DNA of 64,000 nt from Chloroflexota bacterium (GCA_016223085.1 JACRPS010000003.1:809666-873665); one strand, 5' to 3'; shown: positions 33,455 to 42,044, counted from the first letter of the stretch. A program made the numbers and translations. Notes: generated by a model from the sequence alone, not told the origin.

Positions 33455-34087
33455 GTGAGCGAGGGAACAAAGACGATGGTCACGCTGGTTGTGCCAACTG
33501 ACGCGCCGAAAGTGCAAGGCCCGCCGCAGGGACAGTGGACTCGCGCTGATTGGGACGCGCTCCCGGACGACGGCAACCGCTACGAAATTATTGAGGGAGT
33601 GCTGTTTATGTCTACCGCGCCGAGTGTGTTTCATCAGTACATCTTAATGCAGTTCGTTCGTTTCGTCGGCGTTCCCGCAATCGAACAGGGACGCGCGCAA
33701 GTATTCTTTTCACCCATCGGCGTATTCATGCCCGGTTGTGAGCCGGTACAGCCTGATCTCGTCATTGTTTTGCAGCAACGCGCGGCCATCATCCACGACC
33801 GGCGCATTTATGGTGTGCCGGATTTGATCGTCGAAGTGATCTCACCCGGCAGCCGCGATTATGACGAGGATGTGAAGTTGAAAGCCTACGCGGCGGCAGG
33901 CGTGCCGGAATACGCCGTGATTGACCCGGAAGCCCGTCAGCTCCGGCTGTACGCGCTGGAGTCGGCGAGGCAGTACGGCGCGGCGCGTGTTTTTAACGAG
34001 GCGGACTCGGCAGCGTTTGCCTGTCTGCCAGCGATCAGCTTTCGAGTCGGCAGCCTGTTTGAAGGCGCGCCCGATACGACGTTGTAA
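33455..34087 (+). CDS. Uma2-family (DUF820) restriction-like endonuclease
   Basis: About 210 residues from GTG at 33455 with GGGAGGG 6 bases ahead; ATG at 33476 is the alternative. The PD-(D/E)xK core is visible as QPDLVIV, then DLIVEVISPGSRDYDEDVKLKAYAAAGVPEYAVID. The N-terminal part has the conserved YEIIEGVLFMSTAPSVFHQ. The family is very common and expanded in cyanobacteria and Chloroflexota; its biological role is unknown and mobile-element association is often suspected. A MITE-like element inserted 29 bases after its stop. Confidence 0.92.
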   Translation: MSEGTKTMVTLVVPTDAPKVQGPPQGQWTRADWDALPDDGNRYEIIEGVLFMSTAPSVFHQYILMQFVRFVGVPAIEQGRAQVFFSPIGVFMPGCEPVQPDLVIVLQQRAAIIHDRRIYGVPDLIVEVISPGSRDYDEDVKLKAYAAAGVPEYAVIDPEARQLRLYALESARQYGAARVFNEADSAAFACLPAISFRVGSLFEGAPDTTL

Positions 34088-34115
34088 ATCATTCATGCCG
34101 CCAGAGGCTAAGAGT

Positions 34116-34187
34116 CTATCCATAAACCCTTCGTAGGGGCACGGCATGCCGTGCCCCTACCGACAAATAAAAGAGGTTTACGGATAG
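34116..34187. mobile_element. 72-bp MITE-like element, copy 2
   Basis: Same as copy 1 at 17852 except for one base. Ends CTATCCATAAACC and GGTTTACGGATAG, central palindrome at 34133-34160. The flanks show no convincing target duplication. Confidence 0.8.
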
Positions 34188-34212
34188 GTTCTAAAGCCAT
34201 CTGGCTGCCGAG

Positions 34213-34240
34213 AAACCAAGTCCACTAAACTGAACTTTAT
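34213..34240. repeat. Fragment of the GAAAACCAAGTCC element
   Basis: GAGAAACCAAGTCCACTAAA is the left end of the element seen complete at 40983 and 44915. It is in an AT-rich spacer next to the MITE and a pseudogene, suggesting a repeat-accumulating site. Confidence 0.5.
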
Positions 34241-34303
34241 CCAATTACGTTTTCGTAAGGCAAGAAAAGGTCAATGCGGTTCGTAAAGGTTTGTCTGACC
34301 CTA

Positions 34304-34559
34304 TCAGAAATGGCATTTTGAACCATAATGACCCTTCCTGCTCAAGAATGGATAAAGTCCAGCTAAAGGGACTGGTGAGAAAAGTTGAAGGAACTCACCT
34401 GCCAAGCGGTAGACTTGGGTTTCATCATGGATACAAAGAGGAGTCCAATTGGAGATATACTTTGCCGTCCAACTTGACAAATTTGGATGTGGCAAAGAAT
34501 GTCCTGAGATCATCAAGGTCAAAACCCTCGCCTTCTAATTCGACCAACCATTCTTGCAT
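34304..34559 (-). pseudogene. Frameshifted remnant of a small conserved protein
   Basis: Reading from an ATG at 34559 gives MQEWLVELEGEGFDLDDLR then FFATSKFVKLDGKVYLQLDS for 44 codons to a stop at 34425. From there the other reading frame continues with ETQVYRLAGEFLQLF down to 34304. Joined, these resemble a small Chloroflexota/cyanobacterial hypothetical (W.V.L.GE.FDL..L…, .dGk.YL.s.., A.ELL..). One frameshift near 34425 breaks it. The region is AT-rich and crowded by repeats. Confidence 0.55.
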
Positions 34560-34644
34560 GATAAACTCCAGTTTTTGCGATTGCACAGGGATTTAGGAAT
34601 ATTATAGAACCAATCATACGAGTGTTATTCACAGGGAGAAACGA

Positions 34645-35076
34645 ATGTTCGACCGCGCGATGGTATTTGGATTAGCCGCGTCGGTGGCGACGCTGCTGCT
34701 GGTGCTGGAACTGGTGCGCCGCCGCCGCCTGCGCGAGGAATATTCGCTGCTGTGGCTGGCGACCGCGCTGGCGCTGATCGTCCTCAGCCTGTCGCGTCCG
34801 CTGCTGGACGCGCTGGCGAGTCTGGTCGGCATTTTTTACCCGCCGAGCGCCCTGTTTCTGGTAGCGATGGTGTTCATCCTGTTTATCCTGCTGCACTTCT
34901 CGACCGTGCTGACGCGGCTGGCGCAGGAAAACAAGGAAACCGCGCAGCAGATCGCCCTGCTGCGCTGGCAGTTGGAACAGGCGCAGCGGGCGTTAGCGGC
35001 GCAGCAGCGCGCCGACGAACACCAGCACGACCAGCACGGTCGCGTAGACCGACACGATCCAGTACCGCCGGTTTAA
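34645..35076 (+). CDS. DUF2304 membrane protein
   Basis: 143 residues. Three membrane helices: MVFGLAASVATLLLVLELVRR, YSLLWLATALALIVLSLSRPLLDALASLVG, and ALFLVAMVFILFILLHFSTVLTRLAQENK leading into a coiled-coil helix. This is the DUF2304 layout, commonly found beside polysaccharide or glycosyltransferase genes, although not here. A clear GGGAGAAACG ribosome site precedes the ATG. The last 84 bases overlap the convergent rhomboid gene; the His/Asp-rich tail encoded there is probably not conserved. Confidence 0.85.
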   Translation: MFDRAMVFGLAASVATLLLVLELVRRRRLREEYSLLWLATALALIVLSLSRPLLDALASLVGIFYPPSALFLVAMVFILFILLHFSTVLTRLAQENKETAQQIALLRWQLEQAQRALAAQQRADEHQHDQHGRVDRHDPVPPV

Positions 35077-35865
35077 CGGATTGGTATCTACGCCCAGGAA
35101 TTCGCCGGGGTGATCGGGGTGGGCTTGCAGTGTCATGATCGGGCTGATAAACCACGACAAAATCATGCCGCCAGCCAGCCCGCCGACGTGCGCCCAGTTG
35201 TCAATCCGCATGGCGCTGCCGGGCGCAAGGGACGCCAGCCCAAACAGCAGATTGATGACTCCAAACAGCAGCAGGCTCTGCCGCCGCGCCCGACCGGCCT
35301 CCCCCAGCAGCCGGCGGTGGTGGTACAGGTAGACAAACTCCGCGCCCAGGATGGCAAACACCGCGCCGGATGCGCCGACCGAATAACTGTTGAAGCTGCC
35401 CAGCAGCGTGCTGAGAATCGACCCCGCCAGCCCGCCCAGCAGGTACACGATCAAAAAGCGCGTGTGGCCGAACAACCGCTCCAACGAGGCTCCCACCGCG
35501 TACAGGATGTACATGTTAAAAAACAGGTGCAGGAAGTTGGCCGGGGCCAGGTCGCCGGAGGGCGCGTAGATGCTGGCGTGCAGAAACATGGACGTGAGCA
35601 GCCGGTAATACTCGCCATTGAGCAGCACATCCGGCGGGTGGTTCGCGCCCCACAGAAACACCTGCTCATCGAACTGAGGCGACACCGCCCGCGCCGCAAA
35701 AATCGCCACATTTAGCAGGATAAGAAGATAGGTTGCCACCGGCCTCACCGATGGAATATGCAGCAGCACGCGCTGGCGCGGCTGCCCTGGCGTTGCTTCC
35801 GGCGCGGGCTGCGGTGGACGCTCCAACGGGTGCGGGCGGCGTTCGGGCTGCGGGTTGGTCTGCAT
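34993..35865 (-). CDS. Rhomboid-family intramembrane serine protease
   Basis: 290 residues with about six membrane helices. A Pro/Arg-rich cytoplasmic N-terminus is followed by FLHLFFNMYILYAVGASLE, the nucleophile serine in YSVGASGAVFAILGAEF (GASG), and the catalytic histidine in NWAHVGGLAGGMILSW. The Ser-His dyad is complete, so it is probably an active intramembrane protease; substrates unknown. Its C-terminal coding region overlaps the DUF2304 gene by 84 bases, an unusually long tail-to-tail overlap. Confidence 0.93.
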   Translation of the reverse strand: MQTNPQPERRPHPLERPPQPAPEATPGQPRQRVLLHIPSVRPVATYLLILLNVAIFAARAVSPQFDEQVFLWGANHPPDVLLNGEYYRLLTSMFLHASIYAPSGDLAPANFLHLFFNMYILYAVGASLERLFGHTRFLIVYLLGGLAGSILSTLLGSFNSYSVGASGAVFAILGAEFVYLYHHRRLLGEAGRARRQSLLLFGVINLLFGLASLAPGSAMRIDNWAHVGGLAGGMILSWFISPIMTLQAHPDHPGEFLGVDTNPLNRRYWIVSVYATVLVVLVFVGALLRR

Positions 35866-36051
35866 GGCAGCAATCTTTCACTCGTTGGACGGGAAGCATA
35901 CATCTTAAAGGCAGTTTGATGCCGGATAAAGGGCAGTTTTGAAGCAGGGACGACTCACCTTCGCTCTGTCCGGTAGATTTTAAAATCAGTATCATAGGGA
36001 GACGATCAATTATCGGTAGCGGCGTTAACCGCCGGGACAACAGGGTGAATT

Positions 36052-36423
36052 ATGCCGAGTTACGACTACCGCTGCAACCACTGCGGGCGCGCCTTTGCGC
36101 TCTTTTACAGATCGGTCAGGGATTACGAGGCGGCCACTGTGGCGTGCCCCCACTGCCAGAGCGGTGATGTGGCGCGGCGCATCAACCGCGTGGCGATTGC
36201 CCGCCCCTCGCGCAACCTGGCGAACCTCTCGTCCGGCGAAATGCTGTCCGTGCTGGAAGGCGGCGATTCGCGTGAGGTAGGGCGGCTGTTCCAGGACGTT
36301 GGCGACAGCGCCGGCGTCGACATGGGCGAAACCTACACACAGGCCGCGAAACAGCTTTTGCAGGGCGACAGCATCCAAAAAGTCGAGCGCGACCTGCGCG
36401 CGCAGTCCGACGAGACGATGTAG
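36052..36423 (+). CDS. FmdB-type zinc-ribbon protein
   Basis: 123 residues. N-terminal zinc ribbon MPSYDYRCNHCGRAFALFY…ACPHCQSGD (two CxxC pairs), then a helical C-terminal region (SGEMLSVLEGGDSREVGRLFQDVGD). FmdB proteins are putative regulators first linked to formamidase; the actual function is unclear. It is convergent with the kinase gene, whose stop lies 11 bases away. Confidence 0.9.
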   Translation: MPSYDYRCNHCGRAFALFYRSVRDYEAATVACPHCQSGDVARRINRVAIARPSRNLANLSSGEMLSVLEGGDSREVGRLFQDVGDSAGVDMGETYTQAAKQLLQGDSIQKVERDLRAQSDETM

Positions 36424-36434
36424 AGGAAGTATCC

Positions 36435-38588
36435 CTACGACGGCACCCAGGCCGCGTACTGGCCGCCGCCGCTGGTCACTTGCAGCGCTTCGCCCCCGGC
36501 GGCGGGCATCACAAATATCTCCTCGCGCTCCCCGGCCTGCGACGTAAACGTGATGTAGCGTCCGTCCGGGCTGAAAGCCGCGCCCCATTCGTAGCCGGGG
36601 CCGTCGTACAGGATACTGGCGTTGCCGCCATCGGCGTCCATCCGCGCCAGCGCCGAGTCGCCATCGGTGCCATCGGCGGTCAGGAACAGGATTGACCGTC
36701 CATCAGGACTGTACACCGGTGACCAATCCTTCACACTGTTGTCCGTCAGCGCCGTGACCAGATCGCCGGCCAGGTCCAGCCGCCTAATTTCCCAGGTGGC
36801 GGCATCGTCGGCGCCACCACTGGTGAACACCACGTACCGGCCATCGGGACTCCAGCGTGGCGAACTCAGGCGCATGTCGTTTTGCAGCACCGGCTGGATG
36901 TCGCTCCCATCCGGGCGGGCGCGGTACAGGTCAAACGTACCGTCGGCGCGGGTATCGGAGGCAAACATCAGCCAGTCGCCGTTTGGACTCCAGGCCGGCG
37001 TGCGGTCGGTGATGCGGTTACGGGTGATCTGGCGCAGGTTATCCCCGCCCATGTCCATCACGTAGATGTCGGAGTCGCCATCGCGGTTGGACTGGAACGC
37101 GATCAGCCTGCCATCCGGCGATACAGTGGGATAGGCGTCATCGCTCGTCCCAAACGTGAGCTGCGTTTCCGTGCCCGTGCTGAGGTCGAGGCGGTACAGG
37201 TGCGTTGCGTCGCCGCGTTCAGCAAAGTACACCAGGCTGCCGCCAATCGCTTTTACATCCGGGCTGAGCGACACGGAACTGCGCACGCCAACCGGCTGCA
37301 CGGTAGGTGTGCCGGGTGGCGGCTGAGGGGTGTCCGTCGCTGTTGGCTGCGGCACAGCGGTATCACGCGCGGCGCGGCTGATCGGGTCGAGCGTCGGCAT
37401 CCGTATGCCCAGATCACCCAGCGCCGATGTAGGACGAGGCGTGCGGGTCGGAATAACATCGGTGCCGCCGGAAGTGGAAAACGCGCTGATGAGCAGCAGC
37501 ACCACAATCGCCACCACCACCAGCAGGCCGCAGCCGATCAGCCCGCCGACGGCGGCGTTCAGCCAGGCGTTGGCGCTCCGGCGCGGTCGGCGGCGGCGTG
37601 AATAGCTGGCAACCGGGTTAGGCGTCATGGACTGGCTGGGCGGGGCGGGCGTGTATGAAATCGGCGGCACCACCACCATCGGCTGTGGCGACGGCGGCGA
37701 GGCGCTTGCCACCGGCATTGGGCGTACCATCGCGGGCTGTGTGTCGTGAATGCTGGTGATCGGCTGGTTGGTGGCGCGCTTTAACGCTTCCGCCAGCGCG
37801 ACCGCGTGCGGGTAACGTTCCTCACGCGGTTTCTTCAGCGCCTTCAAAATCACTTCTTCAACCGCAAACGAGAGGTGCGGGTTAAACTGGCGCGGCGATG
37901 GCGGCGTGGTTGTCACCTGCATCACGGCAATGCTGTACGGTGTATCACTCTCAAAGGGCCGCCGCCCGGTTGCCATCTCAAACAGCATCACCCCCAGCGC
38001 GTAAATGTCGCTGCGGTTGTCCAGCGGCAGCCCCTGCGCCTGCTCAGGACTCATGTAGCTGGGCGTGCCGACGACGCCCTGCGTGGTAATCCCCGCGCTC
38101 GGTTCACCCAGGATGCGGGCGATGCCAAAGTCGGTCAGATACGCACCACCGTCGTCGTCCAGCAGCACGTTGCTCGGCTTCAGGTCACGGTGCAGCACAT
38201 TTTTACTGTGGGCATAGTCCAGCGCCGGGGCGATTTGCTCCAGAATCGAGATAATCGTTTCGATTTCCAGCGGTCCCTGGGCGATCAGGTCATCCACCGA
38301 GCCGGCGGACATGTACCGCATGACGATGTACGGCTGGCCTTCGAACTCCCCGTAATCATACACGGGTACGATATTCCGGTGTTCAAGCTGCGAGACGATT
38401 TTGACCTCCTGGTGAAACCGCTGGAGGTAGGTATCGTCGTGTATATACTGCCTCGGCAGCACTTTCATGGCGACGACACGCTTCATCGAAACCTGCTGCG
38501 CCCGGTAGACGGTTGCCATCCCCCCGCGCCCGATCAGTTCCTGAATTTCGTAGCCGCCAATCGTTTTGCCGATTAACTCATCCGCCAT
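36435..38588 (-). CDS. Transmembrane Ser/Thr protein kinase with extracytoplasmic PD40 propeller
   Basis: 717 residues. N-terminal Hanks-type kinase (13-275): glycine loop IGRGGMATVYRA, Lys42 in VAMK, catalytic loop HRDLKPSN at 133-140, DFG at 153-155. A proline-rich linker follows, then a basic RRRRPRR patch and one membrane helix (GLIGCGLLVVVAIVVLLLIS). The outside part is a PD40/TolB-like propeller (SPDGRLIAFQSNRDGDSDIYVMDMGG and similar units) in place of the usual PASTA repeats. Probably senses an extracellular ligand and phosphorylates targets read by FHA proteins encoded in this window. Confidence 0.95.
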   Translation of the reverse strand: MADELIGKTIGGYEIQELIGRGGMATVYRAQQVSMKRVVAMKVLPRQYIHDDTYLQRFHQEVKIVSQLEHRNIVPVYDYGEFEGQPYIVMRYMSAGSVDDLIAQGPLEIETIISILEQIAPALDYAHSKNVLHRDLKPSNVLLDDDGGAYLTDFGIARILGEPSAGITTQGVVGTPSYMSPEQAQGLPLDNRSDIYALGVMLFEMATGRRPFESDTPYSIAVMQVTTTPPSPRQFNPHLSFAVEEVILKALKKPREERYPHAVALAEALKRATNQPITSIHDTQPAMVRPMPVASASPPSPQPMVVVPPISYTPAPPSQSMTPNPVASYSRRRRPRRSANAWLNAAVGGLIGCGLLVVVAIVVLLLISAFSTSGGTDVIPTRTPRPTSALGDLGIRMPTLDPISRAARDTAVPQPTATDTPQPPPGTPTVQPVGVRSSVSLSPDVKAIGGSLVYFAERGDATHLYRLDLSTGTETQLTFGTSDDAYPTVSPDGRLIAFQSNRDGDSDIYVMDMGGDNLRQITRNRITDRTPAWSPNGDWLMFASDTRADGTFDLYRARPDGSDIQPVLQNDMRLSSPRWSPDGRYVVFTSGGADDAATWEIRRLDLAGDLVTALTDNSVKDWSPVYSPDGRSILFLTADGTDGDSALARMDADGGNASILYDGPGYEWGAAFSPDGRYITFTSQAGEREEIFVMPAAGGEALQVTSGGGQYAAWVPS

Positions 38589-38744
38589 ATCGCGTCCTTG
38601 CTGCCAGCCGCGCCGGGATTATACCCGATTCTCGCGCCATTATAGACAACCTGCCGCCAAAACCCCACGCTCAGCTTTGGCCGCGTTCGCTGATTTGGGT
38701 ATATAGTGGAATAACCGAAACACGATTATGGGGGAGTACTGGTT

Positions 38745-39239
38745 ATGAATCCGGCAGACGTTTTGCTGTATGGACACCGGCAGGTGCTGCGAACACTGGA
38801 CGGCCTCGATTTTGCCCATTGGAATACAAGTGGTGTGTGCGGGGTGTGGTCGGTGAAGGATATTATCAGCCATTTAGCCTCTTATGAACAAATGCTGGTT
38901 GAAATTCTGGCCGGGTTTGCCGGGGTAGACATGCCCACGCCGGTCAGCGAACACATGCGGAACGCGGCGGATGGTTCGGCGTTTAACGACGAGGAGGTGG
39001 CAATGCGGCAGCACCTTTCGCCGCAGCACGTGCTGGCGGAATACAACCAGGCGTATGACCGCGTGGCCGAACTGGTCGGTCAAATCGCGTTGGAGACCTG
39101 GCGCGCCAACGGCACGCTACCCTGGTACGGGCCGGAATATTCACTGGAAGATTACATCGTCTACACCTACTACGGCCACAAACGCGAACACTGCGCGCAG
39201 ATCAATGTCTACCGCGATACGTTGCGAAACAGCTTTTAG
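38745..39239 (+). CDS. DinB/ClbS-like four-helix protein
   Basis: 164 residues. NPADVLLYGHRQVLRTLDGLD, then VWSVKDIISHLASYEQMLVEIL with the first conserved histidine, and YYGHKREHCAQINVYRDTL with the C-terminal HxxxH, give the DinB metal triad. The arrangement resembles the ClbS/DfsB or mycothiol-dependent isomerase subgroup. Cofactor and substrate unknown. GGGGGAG ribosome site just ahead of the ATG. Confidence 0.85.
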   Translation: MNPADVLLYGHRQVLRTLDGLDFAHWNTSGVCGVWSVKDIISHLASYEQMLVEILAGFAGVDMPTPVSEHMRNAADGSAFNDEEVAMRQHLSPQHVLAEYNQAYDRVAELVGQIALETWRANGTLPWYGPEYSLEDYIVYTYYGHKREHCAQINVYRDTLRNSF

Positions 39240-39310
39240 CGGTTAGCCGTTAGCTTTCAGCTTTTGGCTGACTGCCAAACGCTAAAAGCCAATCACCAAT
39301 CGCCCTATAC
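39239..39310. repeat. GTTAGC/AGCTTTTGGC degenerate tandem tract
   Basis: GCGGTTAGCCGTTAGCTTTCAGCTTTTGGCTGACTG… and its complement (CTAAAAGCCAATCACCAATCGCC). One of several 7-8-base periodic tracts in spacers (also near 2283, 3838, 5946, 25078, 31068, 43106, 46050). Confidence 0.5.
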
Positions 39311-39365
39311 AGACGTTTTTCAGAGGCAAAAGGTTCAACCGAATTGGCATTCAGGAGCAGCTATT

Positions 39366-40895
39366 ATGGCAGCATTCAGTCTGAAGTGGCCGTCAGCAGC
39401 GCGACCGGCGCGATTCACCACGCCATACGATGCGGCGACCGGACAGGCCGGCATTTACGCGCCAGCCGGCACCGACATTGTGGCCGGCGCGGCAGGCCGG
39501 GTGATCACCGTCACTGATAAAGTTGTGCTGGTTCAATCGGGGGGCTACACCACCACCTACAGCAATGTGCGGGGCTGTGTCACCGTTGGGCAGGAAGTCA
39601 CCATCGGGGAAATGATCGCGGAATCATTGGGGCCGGAGAGCATCTCCATCATGCTCCAGCAGGCGCTTGACATCAGCAAGGTGCTGACGCCGCCAAAAAC
39701 CGACGCGCCGAAAACCTACGTCCGCCCACTGGTGGACCGCCTGCGTGTGCGGGAAACGCCGGTGGATGGCACCCCGCTGGCGCAGGCGTATGTCACTGAC
39801 ATTCTGGAATCGCTGGAAACGGCTGAGGAGACCGAGCGCAAGATTGGCGTTGAAGGCCAGTGGCTCCAGGTGCGAACGCCGGGCGGTGTGGCCGGCTACG
39901 TGGCCTGCCAGTACATTCAGGCCAGCGCCGCGCCCGCGCCCCTCGGCAACATCCTCGGCATGAACCTGGACATCTACAACCGGCTGGGCCGCCCTGACCC
40001 GGCACAAATGAAGGGTATCGGCTGGATTCGCGTCAAGTTTAATGTGTCGCTTGACCCCGACCGCCCGTTTACGACCGACAACAGCAGCGGGCGTTACGGC
40101 AATACCGACATCGTGGCCGCCTTTAACCGCCACCGCCCGGCGCTCGAACCCTATGCCCGCGCCGGCATCAAAATCCTGATGGTGTTCACCCATCAGCTTT
40201 ACGGCGAAGCGGCGGGCTATAACTGGAACGAGATGACCACCGCCCACTGGCGCGATCTAAGCGCGAAATATGCTGATTTTGCCCGCCGCAGCGTCGAATT
40301 ATGGAAGCCAACCGGCATCGTCCATGCTTACCAAATCTGGAACGAGCAGGACACCGAACCCGGCAAAGGCCGCGCTGCCGTACCCGTTCCACCCGCCGAT
40401 TATGGGGTGCTGCTGGCGGAAACCATCCGCGCCATTCGCACGGTAGACACCGCCACACCGATCATTACTGGCGGCCACTGTCGCGGCCCGGATGCGGGCA
40501 GCACGTATATCCGCGCGGCGCTGCGGGCCATGCCGCCGGACGTGCGCCCGGATGGAATCGCCACCCACCCTTACGGGCGCGGCGTGAAAGGCCATGTATT
40601 CAGCGTGTTCGGCGCGCTGGATGAGGAAATCCGCAAGTACGCGGCGGTGCTGCCGGGCAAGCCGGTGTGGATTACTGAGTGGGGCGTGCTGGGGCGACAG
40701 GGCGACGTGAGCATCGCGGCGAAGGTGGCCGATTACGCCACCGGCTTCATGCGCATCTGCCGGGGCGGGCTGGCAGGGCCGGTCGCGGCGGCCTGCTGGT
40801 ACGCCTGGGCAGACGGTATGGACGACGGCTATGGTCTCGTAGATGGCAACGGCCAGCCAAAAGCCAGTTTCTGCGCGCCGTTCCTGGCGCTGTGA
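39366..40895 (+). CDS. Peptidase-M23-like, SH3 and glycoside hydrolase fusion
   Basis: About 509 residues from ATG at 39366 with AGGAG 8 bases ahead. Residues 1-90 resemble an M23/lytic-factor barrel (GIYAPAGTDIVAGAAGRVI, VQSGGYTTTYSNVRGCVTVGQEVTIGEMIA), but without the catalytic HxH. Residues 115-185 look like a bacterial SH3 domain (VDRLRVRETP, WLQVRTPGGVAGYVA). Residues 195-509 form a TIM-barrel glycoside hydrolase with Glu327 in QIWNEQDTEP as likely acid/base and Glu438 in WITEWG as likely nucleophile (clan GH-A style). No signal peptide is visible, so its location is puzzling. Probably acts on a cell-wall or storage glycan. Confidence 0.82.
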   Translation: MAAFSLKWPSAARPARFTTPYDAATGQAGIYAPAGTDIVAGAAGRVITVTDKVVLVQSGGYTTTYSNVRGCVTVGQEVTIGEMIAESLGPESISIMLQQALDISKVLTPPKTDAPKTYVRPLVDRLRVRETPVDGTPLAQAYVTDILESLETAEETERKIGVEGQWLQVRTPGGVAGYVACQYIQASAAPAPLGNILGMNLDIYNRLGRPDPAQMKGIGWIRVKFNVSLDPDRPFTTDNSSGRYGNTDIVAAFNRHRPALEPYARAGIKILMVFTHQLYGEAAGYNWNEMTTAHWRDLSAKYADFARRSVELWKPTGIVHAYQIWNEQDTEPGKGRAAVPVPPADYGVLLAETIRAIRTVDTATPIITGGHCRGPDAGSTYIRAALRAMPPDVRPDGIATHPYGRGVKGHVFSVFGALDEEIRKYAAVLPGKPVWITEWGVLGRQGDVSIAAKVADYATGFMRICRGGLAGPVAAACWYAWADGMDDGYGLVDGNGQPKASFCAPFLAL

Positions 40896-40954
40896 GCAGG
40901 TAGGGGCATGGCAGCGTGTCCCATTTACACCAGGTTAAGCCTCGCTGTCGTACC

Positions 40955-40976
40955 GCCCTGGGTTCAAACCCAGGGC
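40955..40976. repeat. GCCCTGGGTT palindrome
   Basis: GCCCTGGGTT-CA-AACCCAGGGC, a perfect palindrome. Variants occur at 41063, 44888 and 47309. Confidence 0.85.
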
Positions 40977-40982
40977 TGTCAG

Positions 40983-41060
40983 GAAAACCAAGTCCGCTAA
41001 AGGGACTGGCAAGCCGATTCCACAGCCGGTGTTAGCCCCTTCAGTGGGCTTTTTTATTTC
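40983..41060. mobile_element. GAAAACC-ended MITE-like element, copy 1
   Basis: Starts GAAAACCAAGTCC, contains two internal hairpins (AGTCC-N6-GGGACT at 40991-41007 and AGCCC-N7-GGGCT at 41034-41050), and ends in a decayed right terminus. Same plan as 44915-44988. Fragments at 34213 and 57381. Confidence 0.65.
41034..41058 (+). terminator. Terminator-like hairpin within the repeat
   Basis: AGCCC-CTTCAGT-GGGCT followed by TTTTTATTT, downstream of the glycoside hydrolase gene. The repeat may be serving as its terminator. Confidence 0.6.
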
Positions 41061-41062
41061 AG

Positions 41063-41083
41063 CCGCAGGTTTTGAACCTGCGG
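41063..41083. repeat. CCGCAGGT palindrome
   Basis: CCGCAGGTT-TTG-AACCTGCGG, related to 47309-47328 and, in design, to 40955-40976. Confidence 0.8.
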
Positions 41084-41146
41084 CGGTGCCGAGCTAACTT
41101 GTTCGCATGGGACACAGCATATCGTCTCCCACAGTAATCGCTAAAC

Positions 41147-41887
41147 TCAGTTCACAAACCGGTACTTGATGAGCGTCCACAGGGCAATTGGCGCGTCGGT
41201 CCACTTGATCTTTTTGCCTTCATTCCACTCGCGCCCGTTATACGAAATTGGCACTTCATAGATGCGGATGCCCTGCTTCAGCACCTTCGCCGTGATCTCC
41301 GGCTCGAACTCAAACCGCCGGGCGTGGATTTTGAGTCCCCGCACCACCTCGGCGCGGAAAACCTTGTAACACGTTTCCATATCGCTGAGAATGGCATTGT
41401 ACAGGATGTTGGTCACCAGCGTCAGCGACCGGTTGGCAACCATGTTCCAGAAGTTCATCGCCTTGCGCGGGCCGCCCAGAAAGCGCGAACCGTACACGAC
41501 CTGCGCGATTCCTTCTTCCAGCGGCTTCAGCAAGATCGGATAGTCGCGGGGATCGTATTCAAAATCGGCATCCTGTATCAGGAACACGTCGCTGGTGGCT
41601 GCCGCGAAACCGGTTACGACCGCCGCGCCTTTGCCCTGGTTCACCTGATGGTACAGGATGCGCAGGTTGGGGCGCTGTTCCGCGTCCAGCCGCTGCAAAA
41701 TTTCGCGCGTGCCGTCAGTCGAGCCATCGTCCACGATGATGATCTCGTCGGCCAGTCCCACCGCTTCCACCCGGTTCACGACTTCTTCAATCGTCTGAGC
41801 TTCGTTGTAACAGGGAATGACCACGCTTAACGACAGGCGGCGCGCGCCAGTGCGAGCGGCTGACGATTGGCGGTAGGTTTGCATCAT
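41147..41887 (-). CDS. Family 2 glycosyltransferase (dolichyl-phosphate-sugar synthase-like)
   Basis: About 246 residues from ATG at 41887 with GAGGAG upstream; a longer frame to 41986 is not protein-like. GT-A fold: SVVIPCYNEAQTIEEVVNRV, DEIIIVDDGSTDGTREIL, the DXD-like QDADFEYDPRDYP, and VVYGSRFLGGPRKAMNFWNMVAN. No C-terminal membrane helices, so it belongs to the soluble DPM1-like group that transfers a sugar to polyprenyl phosphate. The acceptor is probably undecaprenyl phosphate; this is inferred from the family. Confidence 0.93.
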   Translation of the reverse strand: MMQTYRQSSAARTGARRLSLSVVIPCYNEAQTIEEVVNRVEAVGLADEIIIVDDGSTDGTREILQRLDAEQRPNLRILYHQVNQGKGAAVVTGFAAATSDVFLIQDADFEYDPRDYPILLKPLEEGIAQVVYGSRFLGGPRKAMNFWNMVANRSLTLVTNILYNAILSDMETCYKVFRAEVVRGLKIHARRFEFEPEITAKVLKQGIRIYEVPISYNGREWNEGKKIKWTDAPIALWTLIKYRFVN

Positions 41888-42044
41888 TCGGCATCTCCTC
41901 AGCGGGTCTGCTTGGTTCGGCGCATTACTGCGCCAACCTGACGGCAAAGATCGCCTATTGTACCATCGCTCGCTCTTTTCAAACACGATATACTTACCCT
42001 AGCTGTGTACGCTGCACCTATTCTTGTACCAGGAGTTCGGGCGC

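Larger units (their letters stand above)
40900..41146. other. Repeat-rich spacer
   Basis: Carries a decayed GTAGGGGCATGG palindrome (about 40908), a CCCTGGGTT palindrome, a GAAAACC element and a CCGCAGGT palindrome in series, and a decayed TGGGACAC palindrome near 41118. No gene. Confidence 0.6.

Noticed and set aside
34291-34596. 101-codon plus-strand frame in the AT-rich island
   Set aside because: Ser/Asn-rich with no similarity; the minus strand gives a recognisable, frameshifted product.
40955-41083. CRISPR array
   Set aside because: The repeats are two palindromes and one element of different sequence, without constant repeat length or unique spacers of equal size.
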